Shown here in pieces: positions 1 to 8,039 of a stretch of 41,330 nucleotides of DNA. Made by a program: the position numbers and the translations under genes. The notes below the pieces were generated by a model. The model had not been told where the DNA came from. It was given only the letters and a program-made list of their open reading frames with translations, and did not search any database. The stretch lies in the NCBI GenBank assembly GCA_017507325.1, contig JAFWBD010000003.1:1-41330 (forward strand). The letters are read 5' to 3'. The stretch comes from Clostridia bacterium (GTDB taxonomy: Bacteria; Bacillota; Clostridia; Oscillospirales; SIG627). Within the stretch, counting starts at the first letter, position 1. Each line of letters opens with the position of its first letter.

Positions 1-243
1 GATCTGTGCGGTTGTGGATTGGATCTCGATGACGAGCTCTGCGTCCTCAGCCCAATCGTTTTTTTCAGCTGCTGCATCGAGCGCTGCTTGCAGTGTGCCG
101 TATTTGTTGTCAGCGCCGGTTGCACCGTCAACAACGGTCCACTTCGTCTCGGCTGCATTGGCACTGAAAACGAGCATACCCGCAACACAGGTACACAAGA
201 GAACCAGTGCGACAACAACCGATAAAAGTTTTTTGCTTTGCAT
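1..243 (-). CDS. Secreted protein of unknown function, N-terminal part only
   Basis: The minus strand opens with an ATG at 243-241 preceded by a strong AGGAGG ribosome binding site, and the frame stays open for 81 codons to the left edge. The first ~30 residues form a classical signal peptide: basic start (MQSKK), hydrophobic core (LLSVVVALVLLCTCVAGMLV) and a probable signal peptidase I site at SANA-AE. The mature part seen so far begins TKWTVVDGATGADNKYGTLQ and continues with an Ala-rich acidic stretch. This is too little to name a family. A repeated 'time course of a dataset' style ectodomain, common in clostridial surface proteins, is possible but unproven. The gene is divergent from sigG. 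Product exported across the membrane; function unknown. Confidence 0.75.
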   Translation of the reverse strand, partial: MQSKKLLSVVVALVLLCTCVAGMLVFSANAAETKWTVVDGATGADNKYGTLQAALDAAAEKNDWAEDAELVIEIQSTTAQI

Positions 244-423
244 GGTTTTCCTCCTGAATTATGATTTTTTTCTCATACGGACGGCAAAAATTATATGCAT
301 CCATACTGATGAAACCATTATCCTACAAAAGCAAGAAAGATGGTGGAAATACTCAGATTTGTTGTATCGATTTCGACGAAACGGGAGCATTCTTGGAAAA
401 ACCTTCCTTCACTGTAAAAGGCG

Positions 424-453
424 GAATGGAAAAACCATTTTGCGGAAATAATA
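424..453 (+). promoter_or_regulatory. Candidate forespore (SigG/SigF-type) promoter of sigG
   Basis: GAATG at 424-428 and AATAATA at 447-453 are separated by exactly 18 bases. This fits the known SigG consensus GMATR-N18-CATWMTA except for the first -10 base. GGAAATAATA at 444-453 also fits the SigF -10 pattern GGNNANNHTN. In Bacillus sigG is read by SigF and by SigG itself, so an overlapping site is expected here. The predicted start (~460) would leave a very short leader before the AGGAGG at 462-467. Confidence 0.5.
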
Positions 454-474
454 CAGTTGACAGGAGGTGTGTGA

Positions 475-1290
475 TTGGTTGGTAAGGTAGAGGTTTCGGG
501 TATCAACACCGCCAATTTGAAGGTGTTAACCGAAAAAGAAAAGGACGATTTGTTAAAGCGAACCAAAATGGGGGATGCCAAGGCAAGGGAGGAATTGATC
601 TCGGGAAACCTGCGCTTGGTTTTGAGTGTGATCCAAAAATTCACCCGTCGCTGTGACAGCCCCGACGATCTCTTTCAGGTGGGCTGTGTGGGGCTCATCA
701 AGGCGGTGGATCACTTCGATTTGGATCAGAACGTGAAATTCAGTACCTATGCGGTGCCTATGATTATCGGTGAATTGCGGCGGTACCTGCGGGATAACAA
801 TATGATTCGGGTCAGCCGTTCTTTGCGGGATCTGGCCTACCGTGCCTTGACCGAGCGGGAGATCTTAACGGGCCAATTGGGGCAGGAGCCGAATCCCGAG
901 CAGATCGCCGAGGCGGTGAATCGCAGGGCGCGGGCATCCTTGGCCGAGGGGGAGACGCTGCACGAGGTGACCCCAAAGGAGGTTTCCGCCGCTCTGGATG
1001 CGGTTTTGGAGCCCGTTTCCCTTTTTGACCCCATTTATACCGACGGCGGTGATTCCATTTATCTGATGGATCAGATCTGCGACCACAAAATTTGCGATGA
1101 GGGCTGGATCGAAAATCTGGCCTTGGAGGAAGCGGTCAAGGGCTTGGGGGAGAGAGAAAAAACCATATTAAATCTACGGTTCTATCGGGGAAAAACTCAA
1201 ATGGAGGTCGCAGGGGAGATTGGCATCAGCCAAGCCCAGGTGAGCCGTTTGGAGAAGGGTGCCCTTCATAGAATCAGAAAGCAGATGTAA
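475..1290 (+). CDS. sigG: RNA polymerase sporulation sigma factor SigG
   Basis: This 271-residue sigma-70 family factor directs late forespore transcription (germination receptors, SpoVA, SASPs). The N-terminus carries the SigG-typical block KVEVSGINTANLKVL (residues 4-18). Region 2 follows at about residues 40-105, with the -10 recognition helix near FDLDQNVKFSTYAVPMIIGE (81-100), and a region 4 helix-turn-helix near 240-268. Length fits SigG (~260). The start is TTG at 475, eight bases behind AGGAGG; the nearby GTG at 471 is out of frame. A forespore-type promoter lies just upstream. The stop overlaps the next start (TAATG), so the CapA-like gene is translationally coupled. Unlike the classical arrangement, no spoIIGA or sigE precedes it here. 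SigF is the nearest alternative, but the N-terminal block favours SigG. Confidence 0.9.
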   Translation: MVGKVEVSGINTANLKVLTEKEKDDLLKRTKMGDAKAREELISGNLRLVLSVIQKFTRRCDSPDDLFQVGCVGLIKAVDHFDLDQNVKFSTYAVPMIIGELRRYLRDNNMIRVSRSLRDLAYRALTEREILTGQLGQEPNPEQIAEAVNRRARASLAEGETLHEVTPKEVSAALDAVLEPVSLFDPIYTDGGDSIYLMDQICDHKICDEGWIENLALEEAVKGLGEREKTILNLRFYRGKTQMEVAGEIGISQAQVSRLEKGALHRIRKQM

Positions 1291-2570
1291 TGAAAAAAAG
1301 TAACGTATATATGTTAATGATCGACTGTGCCGTTTTGATAGCGGTGATCGTCTTGAGCGATTTTGCAAGGGCCCGCTTGGCCCCTGCGTCCTCCTCGGAG
1401 GGGGAGAGCGTTACCGAAGAGGAGAGGGAGAGTGTCCCCACGGAAGTGCCTGCCACCGAAAATGCCGAAAGCGGAAGGGTTCGCTTTTTTATCGGGGGCG
1501 ATAATCTGATCCACGAGAACGTGCTGAACGAGGCCAACCGCTTGGCAGGAGGGAGCGGAAGCCGAAGCGGCTACGGAAGCGGCTTTTCCTTTCAGCCACT
1601 GTATGGGGATCTTGCCGATACGATCCGAACGGCGGATCTTGCCGTTTGCAATCAAGCCTCCCTGGTGGGCGGAAACGATGCCCCGGGGGCCTTGGCGGGG
1701 TATCCCTTGTTCAATTCGCCATCGTCCTTGGCGGAGGATCTTTTGGCCCTCGGCTTTGATGCGGTGAATATCGGCAACAACCATCTGTTGGATTTAGGGG
1801 ATCACGGCTTGAAGCAATCCCTTTCGGTGTGGAAGGAAAAGGACGTGATCCTCTTGGGCGGCTATGAGAGCGCCGATGAAATGCGGGCGGTGGCCAACAA
1901 GATCCATCGGGTGAACGGTATCAAGATCGCCATGCTGTCCTACACTGCTACCACCAACGGCTTGAAATCCAAGGAAAACGCTCCCATCCCGTATTACGGC
2001 GACGGGGGCGGTGGCGTATCGCAGGATGTGCTGGATCAAATCGGCCAGTGCCGCCGCAATGCGGATCTGGTGCTCGTTTTCGTCAATTGGGGGAACACCG
2101 AAAGCTTTGAGGTGGGAGAGGAGCAAAAGGAGGCGGCGCGGCGATTTGCCGAGGCGGGTGCTGACGTGATCCTCGGCACGGGACCCAAGGTGATCCAAAA
2201 AATCGAGCGCATTCTCTCGGCGGATCAAGAAAGAGAGACCCTTTGCGTATATTCCCTGGGAAATTTTATGGGAACCATGCAATATCTGGATAATCTCTTC
2301 GGGGGAGCGCTTCTTTTTGAGGCGAAAAAAACAGAGGAGGGCTGCCGCATCGAAAACGTTCTGTTTCAGCCCTTGGTGATCCATTACGATGAAAGGATCT
2401 CCTCTTTGGGCGTTTATACCCTGCAAAATTACCCGGAATCCTTATTTTCCCGCCATGGAAGCAACCTGCTCTATGGGAAGGGGCGCTACAGCCGATACTT
2501 TGAAATTCTGCAAAGCCTGATTCCGAGAGAATTTTTGCCCGTTTCTCTGCGGGGAAGCAGTTTTTCGTAA
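1290..2570 (+). CDS. CapA/PgsA-family (PGA_cap) metallophosphatase-like protein with degenerate active site
   Basis: The protein has 426 residues. An N-terminal membrane anchor or uncleaved signal (about residues 5-23) is followed by an acidic Ser/Glu-rich linker (33-60) and a PGA_cap domain from about 64. Family landmarks are present: GGD at 69-71, NNHLLD at 163-168, a WG block at 266-268 and YSLGNF near the C-terminal third. Two blocks that normally carry histidines are changed. The usual HWG is NWG (N266), and the usual G-x-HPHV block reads GTGPKV (296-301). Metal-dependent catalysis may therefore be lost or altered. It overlaps sigG by one base, which suggests forespore expression and a spore-envelope or capsule-like role (inference). 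No transporter or ligase genes of polyglutamate synthesis are nearby. Confidence 0.8.
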   Translation: MKKSNVYMLMIDCAVLIAVIVLSDFARARLAPASSSEGESVTEEERESVPTEVPATENAESGRVRFFIGGDNLIHENVLNEANRLAGGSGSRSGYGSGFSFQPLYGDLADTIRTADLAVCNQASLVGGNDAPGALAGYPLFNSPSSLAEDLLALGFDAVNIGNNHLLDLGDHGLKQSLSVWKEKDVILLGGYESADEMRAVANKIHRVNGIKIAMLSYTATTNGLKSKENAPIPYYGDGGGGVSQDVLDQIGQCRRNADLVLVFVNWGNTESFEVGEEQKEAARRFAEAGADVILGTGPKVIQKIERILSADQERETLCVYSLGNFMGTMQYLDNLFGGALLFEAKKTEEGCRIENVLFQPLVIHYDERISSLGVYTLQNYPESLFSRHGSNLLYGKGRYSRYFEILQSLIPREFLPVSLRGSSFS

Positions 2571-2698
2571 ATAGTCAAGACCACCGTGCCGGTGGCTTGC
2601 TCAGCCCTATAAGGGCATATTACCGGCGGGGCTGAAAGCCCACTGAGACATTTGACACTTGCAAACTCGCCCTACCGCCACAGATGTGGCAACGTTCT
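2571..2698. repeat. Intergenic stretch rich in short palindromes
   Basis: This part of a ~400-base gene-free region contains several compact hairpins: CCACCG-TGC-CGGTGG near 2580, GCCCT-ATA-AGGGC near 2605-2618 and GCCACA-GA-TGTGGC near 2677-2690. No credible reading frame is seen. The density of palindromes suggests another dispersed intergenic repeat abutting the MITE-like element on its right. One-window evidence cannot show copy number. Confidence 0.4.
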
Positions 2699-2823
2699 TC
2701 CGCCTCCCTTGTGTAAAGGGAGGTGGCACGGCTTGCCGTGACGGAGGGATTGTAAAAAATGCTCTCAAACAACCCCTCAGTCAGCTTCGCTGACAGCTCC
2801 CCTTACACAGGGGAGCCTTCCGC
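2699..2823. repeat. MITE-like palindromic repeat element (~125 bp)
   Basis: The two ends are imperfect inverted copies of one another, about 52 bases each. The left arm runs 2699-2752 and the right arm 2770-2823. Each arm folds into two small hairpins: CCTCCCTT/AAGGGAGG and CACGGC/GCCGTG on the left, mirrored by GTCAGC/GCTGAC and GCTCCCCT/AGGGGAGC on the right. The arms share the core TGTGTAA. I recall similar modules between genes of gut Clostridia, but I have not checked this against a database. No transposase is encoded. Confidence 0.65.
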
Positions 2824-2896
2824 TGCGGCGGGATTGCGGGGTGGCAAAAGCCTATACTGAACCACCCGCTCAAACTGCCGGTGGTTTTCGGGAACC

Positions 2897-2932
2897 AAAA
2901 AAATCGGCAGAGGAAAAATATCCTCTGCCGAT
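2897..2932 (-). terminator. Intrinsic terminator of the tkt operon
   Basis: A perfect 12-bp stem (2903-2914 with 2921-2932, ATCGGCAGAGGA) with a 6-base loop is followed, on the minus strand, by a run of seven T (2903-2897). It lies 37 bases past the tktC stop. A weaker stem at 2860-2886 (AACCACC/GGTGGTT then TTTT) could end plus-strand transcription from sigG-capA. Confidence 0.85.
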
Positions 2933-2968
2933 GGCAATTGGGATCCTTTTGTTAAAAAGGGAGGGGAT

Positions 2969-3934
2969 TTACTTTTTCAGGGCGATGGCTTCCTTTGCCT
3001 TGGCTACGATAAAGCGAGCGGAAAGACCGAATTCATCGATCAATTCAGCAGCCTTGCCCGATTTGCCGAAGCAATCGTTCACACCCACTCTGAGAACGGG
3101 AACGGGGCAGGTCTCAGCCAAAGCCTCGCAAACGGCGCTGCCCAATCCGCCGATGACGTTGTACTCCTCAGCGGTGACGATGCAGCCGGTCTCCTTTGCG
3201 GCCTGAGCCAAAATTTCCTTGTCGATGGGCTTAATGGTGTGAATGTTCACGATGGCGGCGGAAATGCCTTCCTTCTCCAATTCCTCCGCAGCCTTGATGG
3301 CCTCGGCGGTGCAGATACCGGTGGAAACGATGGTAACGTCCTTACCCTCGCGGAGCTTCATACCCTTGCCGATCTCAAATTCGAAGGTCTCTTCATCGTT
3401 GACAACCGGAACGGCAAGTCGCCCGAAGCGCAGGTAAACGGGACCGTCGTAATGAATGGCGGCGTAAACGGCGGCTCTTGCCTCAACGGCATCGCCGGGG
3501 TTGATGACGACCATACCGGGGATGGTACGCATAATGGAAATGTCCTCGTTGCACTGGTGGGTGGCACCGTCTTCGCCGACGGTGATACCGGCGTGAGTGG
3601 CACCGATTTTCACGTTCAGGTGGGGATAGCCCACGGAGTTACGAACCTGCTCAAAGGCTCTGCCTGCGGCAAACATAGCAAAGGAGCTGGCAAATACGGT
3701 CTTTCCGGTGGTGGCAAGACCGGCGGCAACGCTGATCATATTGCCTTCGGCAATGCCGCAGTTGATGAAGCGCTCGGGATAAACCTTTTTAAAGTTAGCG
3801 GTTTTGGTGGACTTGGAAAGGTCGGCATCCATAACAACGATGCTTTCGTCTGCGCCGAACTCGGCGAGGGCATCACCGTAAGCTTCTCTGGTGGCGATCT
3901 TCTGACCAATTTCATACTTTTTCTGAAGTTTCAT
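2969..3934 (-). CDS. Transketolase, C-terminal subunit
   Basis: This 321-residue polypeptide holds the pyrimidine-binding and C-terminal domains of transketolase. It acts with the preceding 278-residue subunit. The holoenzyme moves two-carbon units between ketose and aldose phosphates in the non-oxidative pentose phosphate pathway, using thiamine diphosphate. The family block FINCGIAEGNMISVAAGLA lies near residues 56-74 and contains the conserved glutamate that activates the cofactor. A C-terminal transketolase domain starts around residue 190. The ATG at 3934 follows GGAG and lies 20 bases after the partner's stop, so the two are co-translated. It is the last gene of the long minus-strand train, with a terminator directly downstream. 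A DXS or pyruvate dehydrogenase E1 beta is less likely given the paired subunit. Confidence 0.92.
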   Translation of the reverse strand: MKLQKKYEIGQKIATREAYGDALAEFGADESIVVMDADLSKSTKTANFKKVYPERFINCGIAEGNMISVAAGLATTGKTVFASSFAMFAAGRAFEQVRNSVGYPHLNVKIGATHAGITVGEDGATHQCNEDISIMRTIPGMVVINPGDAVEARAAVYAAIHYDGPVYLRFGRLAVPVVNDEETFEFEIGKGMKLREGKDVTIVSTGICTAEAIKAAEELEKEGISAAIVNIHTIKPIDKEILAQAAKETGCIVTAEEYNVIGGLGSAVCEALAETCPVPVLRVGVNDCFGKSGKAAELIDEFGLSARFIVAKAKEAIALKK

Positions 3935-3954
3935 AATTCAAATCTCCTTTCCCA

Positions 3955-4791
3955 TCAGTTGAGGGAAGCCAAATAGGCTTCCAGCTCGCTCTTTGCGGTT
4001 TCATACTGCTCGGCATTGGGAGCGTTGCCGTGCCAGCCGGCATCGTTCTCCATAAAGGAAACGCCTTTTCCCTTGATACACTTGCAAATGACGGCAAAGG
4101 GCTTGTCGCTCTTTTCGGATTCGGCTACAGCCTTTTCGATGGCATCCAGGTCGTGTCCGTCGATCACGGTCACGTTCCAGCCGAAGGCCTTGAACTTCTC
4201 GTCAATGGGGGTGGGGTTCATAACCTTGGTAATATCGCCGTCGATCTGCAGACCGTTGAAGTCGATGAAGGCGCAGAGATTGTTCAGCTTGTAGTGAGCG
4301 GCGAACATAGCGGCCTCCCAAACCTGGCCCTCCTCCAATTCACCGTCGCCGAGAATGGTGTAAACGCGGTAGGATTTCTTGTCAAGCTTTCCGCTGAGAG
4401 CGATGCCGCAAGCGGCGGAAATACCCTGACCCAAGGAGCCGGAGGACATATCCACACCGGGAATGTGCTTCATATCGGGGTGACCCTGCAGAATGCTGTC
4501 TTTGTGACGGAAGGTCTTCAAGAGCTCGGTGCTGAAGAAACCGCGATGTGCCAGGGTGGCGTACAAAGCGGGAGCGGTATGACCCTTGGAGAGCACCAAA
4601 CGGTCGCGGTCAGCATTTTTGGGATCCTGAGGATCGATGTTCATCTTATCGAAATAGAGATAAGAGAGAATATCGGCGATTGAGAGAGAACCGCCGGGAT
4701 GACCGGAAGATGCACTGAAAATTTCTTCCAGAGCGCCAAGTCGAATTTTGGTGGCGATTTTCTGAAGCTCAACCTTTTTTTGATTTTCCAT
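3955..4791 (-). CDS. Transketolase, N-terminal (TPP-binding) subunit
   Basis: This 278-residue polypeptide carries the thiamine diphosphate-binding half of transketolase. The diphosphate motif GDGELEEGQVWEA begins at residue 148. H31 and H71 (in SGHPGGS and SKGHTAPALYA) match the conserved substrate and cofactor histidines, and GVDMSSGSLGQGIS lies at 112-125. Full-length transketolase is ~660 residues; here the enzyme is split into two genes, as in many Firmicutes and archaea. The start ATG at 4791 follows TTGGAGG. It sits 25 bases downstream of the HAD phosphatase and 20 bases upstream of the C-terminal subunit. Cytoplasmic; supplies ribose-5-phosphate and erythrose-4-phosphate. Confidence 0.93.
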   Translation of the reverse strand: MENQKKVELQKIATKIRLGALEEIFSASSGHPGGSLSIADILSYLYFDKMNIDPQDPKNADRDRLVLSKGHTAPALYATLAHRGFFSTELLKTFRHKDSILQGHPDMKHIPGVDMSSGSLGQGISAACGIALSGKLDKKSYRVYTILGDGELEEGQVWEAAMFAAHYKLNNLCAFIDFNGLQIDGDITKVMNPTPIDEKFKAFGWNVTVIDGHDLDAIEKAVAESEKSDKPFAVICKCIKGKGVSFMENDAGWHGNAPNAEQYETAKSELEAYLASLN

Positions 4792-4816
4792 AGTTTTTCC
4801 TCCAAAAAAATATTCT

Positions 4817-5632
4817 TTATGCCGGATCGTGTTCCAGCTTATATATCAAATCTGCAATGCAACCTTCCCGGTGATGGCAGAGATGAATCGAAGAAATGGC
4901 TTTGATCTCATCCAAAGCGTTGGCGGGGCAAGCGGCAACGTCGGCCACCTGCATCATATCGAGATCGTTGAAGAAATCACCCACGCAAATAACCGTGCGA
5001 TCGGGGTAGAGCTCCTTTAAACGGGCGATCTTTCCGCCCTTGCCCGATCCGATGGGCAAAAGCTCTACCAGCGTTTTGGAAGAGGCAACGGATACGAGAG
5101 AAGAAAATTCCATTCGGGAGAAGAATTCGATCATTCTTTGAATGGTATCCTCGTCGGCTACGAAAACGCACTTATGCCATGGGATGTCCATATGAGCGCC
5201 CAGATCCTCCTCCAAAATGATGGAAGAAAAGGAAGCGCTTCGCTCTCTCATAAACGGAGAAACGTAGGGGCAAAGAAAGCCTCGAAGAGAGCTGATTCGG
5301 AAGCCCACCTCGGGAAAGCTTTGGCGAACCTTTGCCAGAACCGAAAGGAATTCTTCCTTGTCCATTTGCATCTCATCGAAAAATTCACCGGTTCCGTAAT
5401 CGTACATATAAACGCCGTTGCAGAGAATGGCGGGGCAGGATAAGGTATCGGGCGCCTGGGGGAAGGCGTATTCCAATACGCGAACGTCGCGCCCAGTGGC
5501 CAGCGTAAAAAGTCCGCCGTTTTCGTGGAAATAGCGAATGGCCTCCATATTTCGGGGAAGAACCGAGGCCTTCTCTCCGAAAAAGGTTCCGTCCATATCG
5601 GAAACGATGAGATAACGGTCAAATATACCCAT
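4817..5632 (-). CDS. Cof-type HAD-superfamily phosphatase
   Basis: This 271-residue HAD hydrolase has motif I SDMDGT (D12 nucleophile, D14 acid/base), motif II in LATGRD near residue 46, a C2-type cap in the middle, a lysine in GSGKGGKIARL and motif IV GDFFNDLDMM near 218. This is the layout of the Cof/YbiV/YidA sugar-phosphate and flavin-phosphate phosphatases. The specific substrate cannot be read from the sequence. It lies between rluD and tktN with gaps of 5 and 25 bases. Its position before transketolase allows a role in sugar-phosphate turnover, which is only context. Confidence 0.85.
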   Translation of the reverse strand: MGIFDRYLIVSDMDGTFFGEKASVLPRNMEAIRYFHENGGLFTLATGRDVRVLEYAFPQAPDTLSCPAILCNGVYMYDYGTGEFFDEMQMDKEEFLSVLAKVRQSFPEVGFRISSLRGFLCPYVSPFMRERSASFSSIILEEDLGAHMDIPWHKCVFVADEDTIQRMIEFFSRMEFSSLVSVASSKTLVELLPIGSGKGGKIARLKELYPDRTVICVGDFFNDLDMMQVADVAACPANALDEIKAISSIHLCHHREGCIADLIYKLEHDPA

Positions 5633-5637
5633 AAAAA

Positions 5638-6573
5638 TCAGAATTCCTTTCTGAGGAGCTCAAGTGTTTGTTGAAAATAAGGGGGAAGGGGAGCCTCCAG
5701 GGTGATCGGCTCTCCGCTGATGGGATGCCGAAAGGAGATGTATTTGGCATGGAGGCACTGACCTGTCAAGCCGAAGCTTTTTCGGCCGGGTGCGTACAAC
5801 GGATCTGCCAGAACGGGGCAGGAAAGGGAGAGCATATGCACGCGGATCTGATGGGTTCTGCCCGTTTCCAGAATAAGCTCCAAGCGGGAGTAGCCCGCAA
5901 AGCTCTCCAGCACGCGAAAATGGGTGATCCCATCCTTGGTTCCCGGGGTACCGGGGGGGTAAAAGGCCATCTTCTTGCGATCCTTTTTGCTCCTGCCGAT
6001 GGCGAGGTGAACCGTTCCGCTTTCTGCCTGCGGCTTCCCATAGCAAATGGCCTCGTATTTTCGTTCGAAATTGTGGGTCTTGAACATTTCCGTCAGCCCA
6101 ATGTGGGTTTCGTCATCCTTGGCAACCACCACAAGACCGCTGGTGTCCTTGTCAATGCGGTGAACGATGCCCGGGCGAAGCCTCCCGTTGATACCGGAAA
6201 GGGAATCCTTACAATGATACAAAAGAGCGTTCACAAGAGTGCCGCTGTAATTGCCGGGAGCGGGATGAACCACCATCCCCTGAGGCTTGTTGACCACGAT
6301 CAGGTGATCGTCCTCGTAGAAAACGTCCAAGGGGATGCATTCGGGAACCGCGTCGATCTCTTCATCGGGAGGGATCTCCACCGAGACCCGATCGCCCTCG
6401 GAAAGAAGAAAACGCTTCTCGCGAGCCCTTCCGTTCACCGAAACCAGACCCTCCTCGATCAATGCGGCGGCACGGGTGCGGGAAAGGCGTGTGGCACTCG
6501 CAAGGAAAGCATCCAGCCGAACGCCGCTCTCCGAAACCGAAAGCTCCTCCGAGGGGTACTGCGATTCACTCAT
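5638..6573 (-). CDS. rluD: RluA-family rRNA pseudouridine synthase (RluD type)
   Basis: The enzyme isomerises uridine to pseudouridine, probably in 23S rRNA. The 311-residue form has an N-terminal S4 RNA-binding domain (about residues 15-70, LSRTRAAALIEEGLVSVNG) and then the RluA catalytic domain. The latter has the block HRIDKDTSGLVV at 138-149, whose first Asp (141) is the nucleophile. I chose ATG 6573, which overlaps the lspA stop by eight bases (ATGAGTGA). A GTG at 6606 would add 11 residues. Bacillus keeps the same lspA-rluD order (ylyB). Exact target positions (1911/1915/1917 in E. coli RluD) are inferred from the family only. Confidence 0.88.
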   Translation of the reverse strand: MSESQYPSEELSVSESGVRLDAFLASATRLSRTRAAALIEEGLVSVNGRAREKRFLLSEGDRVSVEIPPDEEIDAVPECIPLDVFYEDDHLIVVNKPQGMVVHPAPGNYSGTLVNALLYHCKDSLSGINGRLRPGIVHRIDKDTSGLVVVAKDDETHIGLTEMFKTHNFERKYEAICYGKPQAESGTVHLAIGRSKKDRKKMAFYPPGTPGTKDGITHFRVLESFAGYSRLELILETGRTHQIRVHMLSLSCPVLADPLYAPGRKSFGLTGQCLHAKYISFRHPISGEPITLEAPLPPYFQQTLELLRKEF

Positions 6574-7117
6574 GGCTCTTTTTTTCGCCGAGCTCGACCG
6601 ATCCACCTGCCTTCGGCGCTTCGGCCCGAGGTGCGGAAACGGATTTCTCTTTTCGGCTCTTTTTGTATTCTCGGTAAAGATCGTAGAAAATATAAAGAAA
6701 CATCAACGCCGCTCCGACGGTAATGAAGCTGTCCGCAACGTTGAAAATGGGAAATTCAATGAAATCAAAGCGGAGAAAATCCACCACGTATCCGAGATAA
6801 ACGCGATCGATCATGTTTCCGATTCCGCCTCCGCAGAAAAAGCAGAGTGAAAGGAGAAAAAGGGGATTTTTCTTTTCTTTTCGGGTGTAAAACAGATATC
6901 CGACAATTGCCAAAATGGCGGCGGTGGAGACCGTCATAAAGACCCAACGCTGATCTGCGAGAATTCCCCAAGCGGCACCGCGGTTCTCGTTATAGCGAAA
7001 GGAAAGAAACCCGTGGATCACGGTATAAGCGGCACCGCCCTCCAAATAGAGGGTAGCAAAATATTTGGATAATTGGTCCAAAATGACGATCAAAACGATA
7101 ATAACGGTGGGTAACAT
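6566..7117 (-). CDS. lspA: Lipoprotein signal peptidase (signal peptidase II)
   Basis: This 183-residue inner-membrane aspartic protease cleaves the signal peptide of diacylglyceryl-prolipoproteins. Four membrane segments are visible (about 2-20, 55-77, 85-100 and 128-148). Conserved blocks are VILDQLSKYF (11-20), RYNENRGAAWG (41-51), NMIDR (101-105), YVVDF with catalytic D113 and FNVADS with catalytic D129. The C-terminus has an unusual ~35-residue basic then acidic tail (residues 149-183) that is not needed for the fold; family members are typically ~150-165 residues. Strong GAGGATGGAAC precedes ATG 7117. It sits between divIVA and rluD, as in the Bacillus ylm-lsp region. Confidence 0.95.
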   Translation of the reverse strand: MLPTVIIVLIVILDQLSKYFATLYLEGGAAYTVIHGFLSFRYNENRGAAWGILADQRWVFMTVSTAAILAIVGYLFYTRKEKKNPLFLLSLCFFCGGGIGNMIDRVYLGYVVDFLRFDFIEFPIFNVADSFITVGAALMFLYIFYDLYREYKKSRKEKSVSAPRAEAPKAGGSVELGEKKSHE

Positions 7118-7162
7118 GTTCCATCCTCATAACAAGGAATAGGCCGCACCATGGCGGCCTCC

Positions 7163-7735
7163 TTATTCTTCATTCTTTGAAGCGCTGTTCAGCGTTTTTT
7201 CGGGTGCGGGATTTGCCGTTTCGCCGACGATATCGGCCTTTGCCTGATCCAGGGCGGCCTCTTCCTTTCCGTCGTCGGTGCGGGGAATGTGATTCAGATC
7301 CATTGCCTGAATGGATTCGATGTGCTGCATATAGTGCCCGCAGAGACTGTTACGGAATTCGATGGCCATTTTCCTTAAGGTGAGAATGTTGTTCTTTTCC
7401 GCCTCAACCCGATCCTTCGTCTCTTGAACGATGGCCTCGCACCGAGCCTTCAATTCCTCTTCCTTGGCGGCGGCCTCCTTGTTGGCGTTGTTAACAATGG
7501 CCTCTCCCAGCTTTTGTGCCTTTAAAATGGCGGAGCGGATGGATTCCTCTTCGCCGCTGAGCTCGGAATATTTGGCTTGGAGCTTATTGAGCTTTTGCTC
7601 CAATTCCAAGGAGGTCTTATAGGCCTCGGTATATTTTTCGATGAGAAAATCGAAATATTGATCCACGTCCGCAGGGTTATAGCCCCGAACGGCACGGGAA
7701 AAGGTTTTATTTTTCAGTTCGTGGGGAGCAATCAT
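7163..7735 (-). CDS. divIVA: DivIVA-domain cell-pole/division protein
   Basis: This 190-residue coiled-coil protein has the membrane-curvature-sensing DivIVA N-terminus: APHELKNKTFSRAVRGYNPA (residues 3-22) followed by DVDQYFDFL. Residues ~30-140 are heptad-rich, and the tail is acidic and disordered. DivIVA marks poles and septa by binding strongly curved membrane and recruits division, segregation or sporulation partners. ATG 7735 has GAGAGG eight bases upstream. It lies in the conserved yggS-sepF-yggT-divIVA neighbourhood, which supports the name. The ylmH gene that usually separates yggT and divIVA is missing here. Confidence 0.92.
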   Translation of the reverse strand: MIAPHELKNKTFSRAVRGYNPADVDQYFDFLIEKYTEAYKTSLELEQKLNKLQAKYSELSGEEESIRSAILKAQKLGEAIVNNANKEAAAKEEELKARCEAIVQETKDRVEAEKNNILTLRKMAIEFRNSLCGHYMQHIESIQAMDLNHIPRTDDGKEEAALDQAKADIVGETANPAPEKTLNSASKNEE

Positions 7736-7751
7736 GGTTTTCCTCTCAAAA

Positions 7752-8033
7752 TTAAATATAAACTGCCGGAAGCATCATTGCGATCATATTGATGAGGAGC
7801 AAAACGACCATAAAGGAAAGGTCAATGGGCAGCTCAGAAAAAAACTGAAAGCGGTCTAAAAAATTTCGAACAGGAAGAATGATTGGCTCCGTTACCGAAA
7901 AAAGAAACCGCTGTAGGGGAGAGTCATCATCAAAGGGCAGCCAGGAAAGGAGCGCACGGCCGATCAAAAGAAGCTGAAGTACAGCCAGAAAGAGCCGAAC
8001 GGCGGAAACAAGAAAATAAACGAAAAGATTCAA
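7752..8033 (-). CDS. YggT-family (YlmG) membrane protein
   Basis: This small 93-residue integral membrane protein has two hydrophobic segments (about 3-30 and 68-90) flanking the YggT hallmark ALLSWLPFDDDSPLQRFLF and the TEPIILPVRNFL block. The family is linked with cell division and membrane protein homeostasis and sits beside sepF in many Gram-positives. The biochemical role is unknown. The reading frame starts with TTG at 8033, seven bases after the sepF stop, with only a weak upstream ribosome site. Translation is therefore probably coupled to sepF. Confidence 0.85.
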   Translation of the reverse strand: MNLFVYFLVSAVRLFLAVLQLLLIGRALLSWLPFDDDSPLQRFLFSVTEPIILPVRNFLDRFQFFSELPIDLSFMVVLLLINMIAMMLPAVYI

Positions 8034-8039
8034 GGTGAA

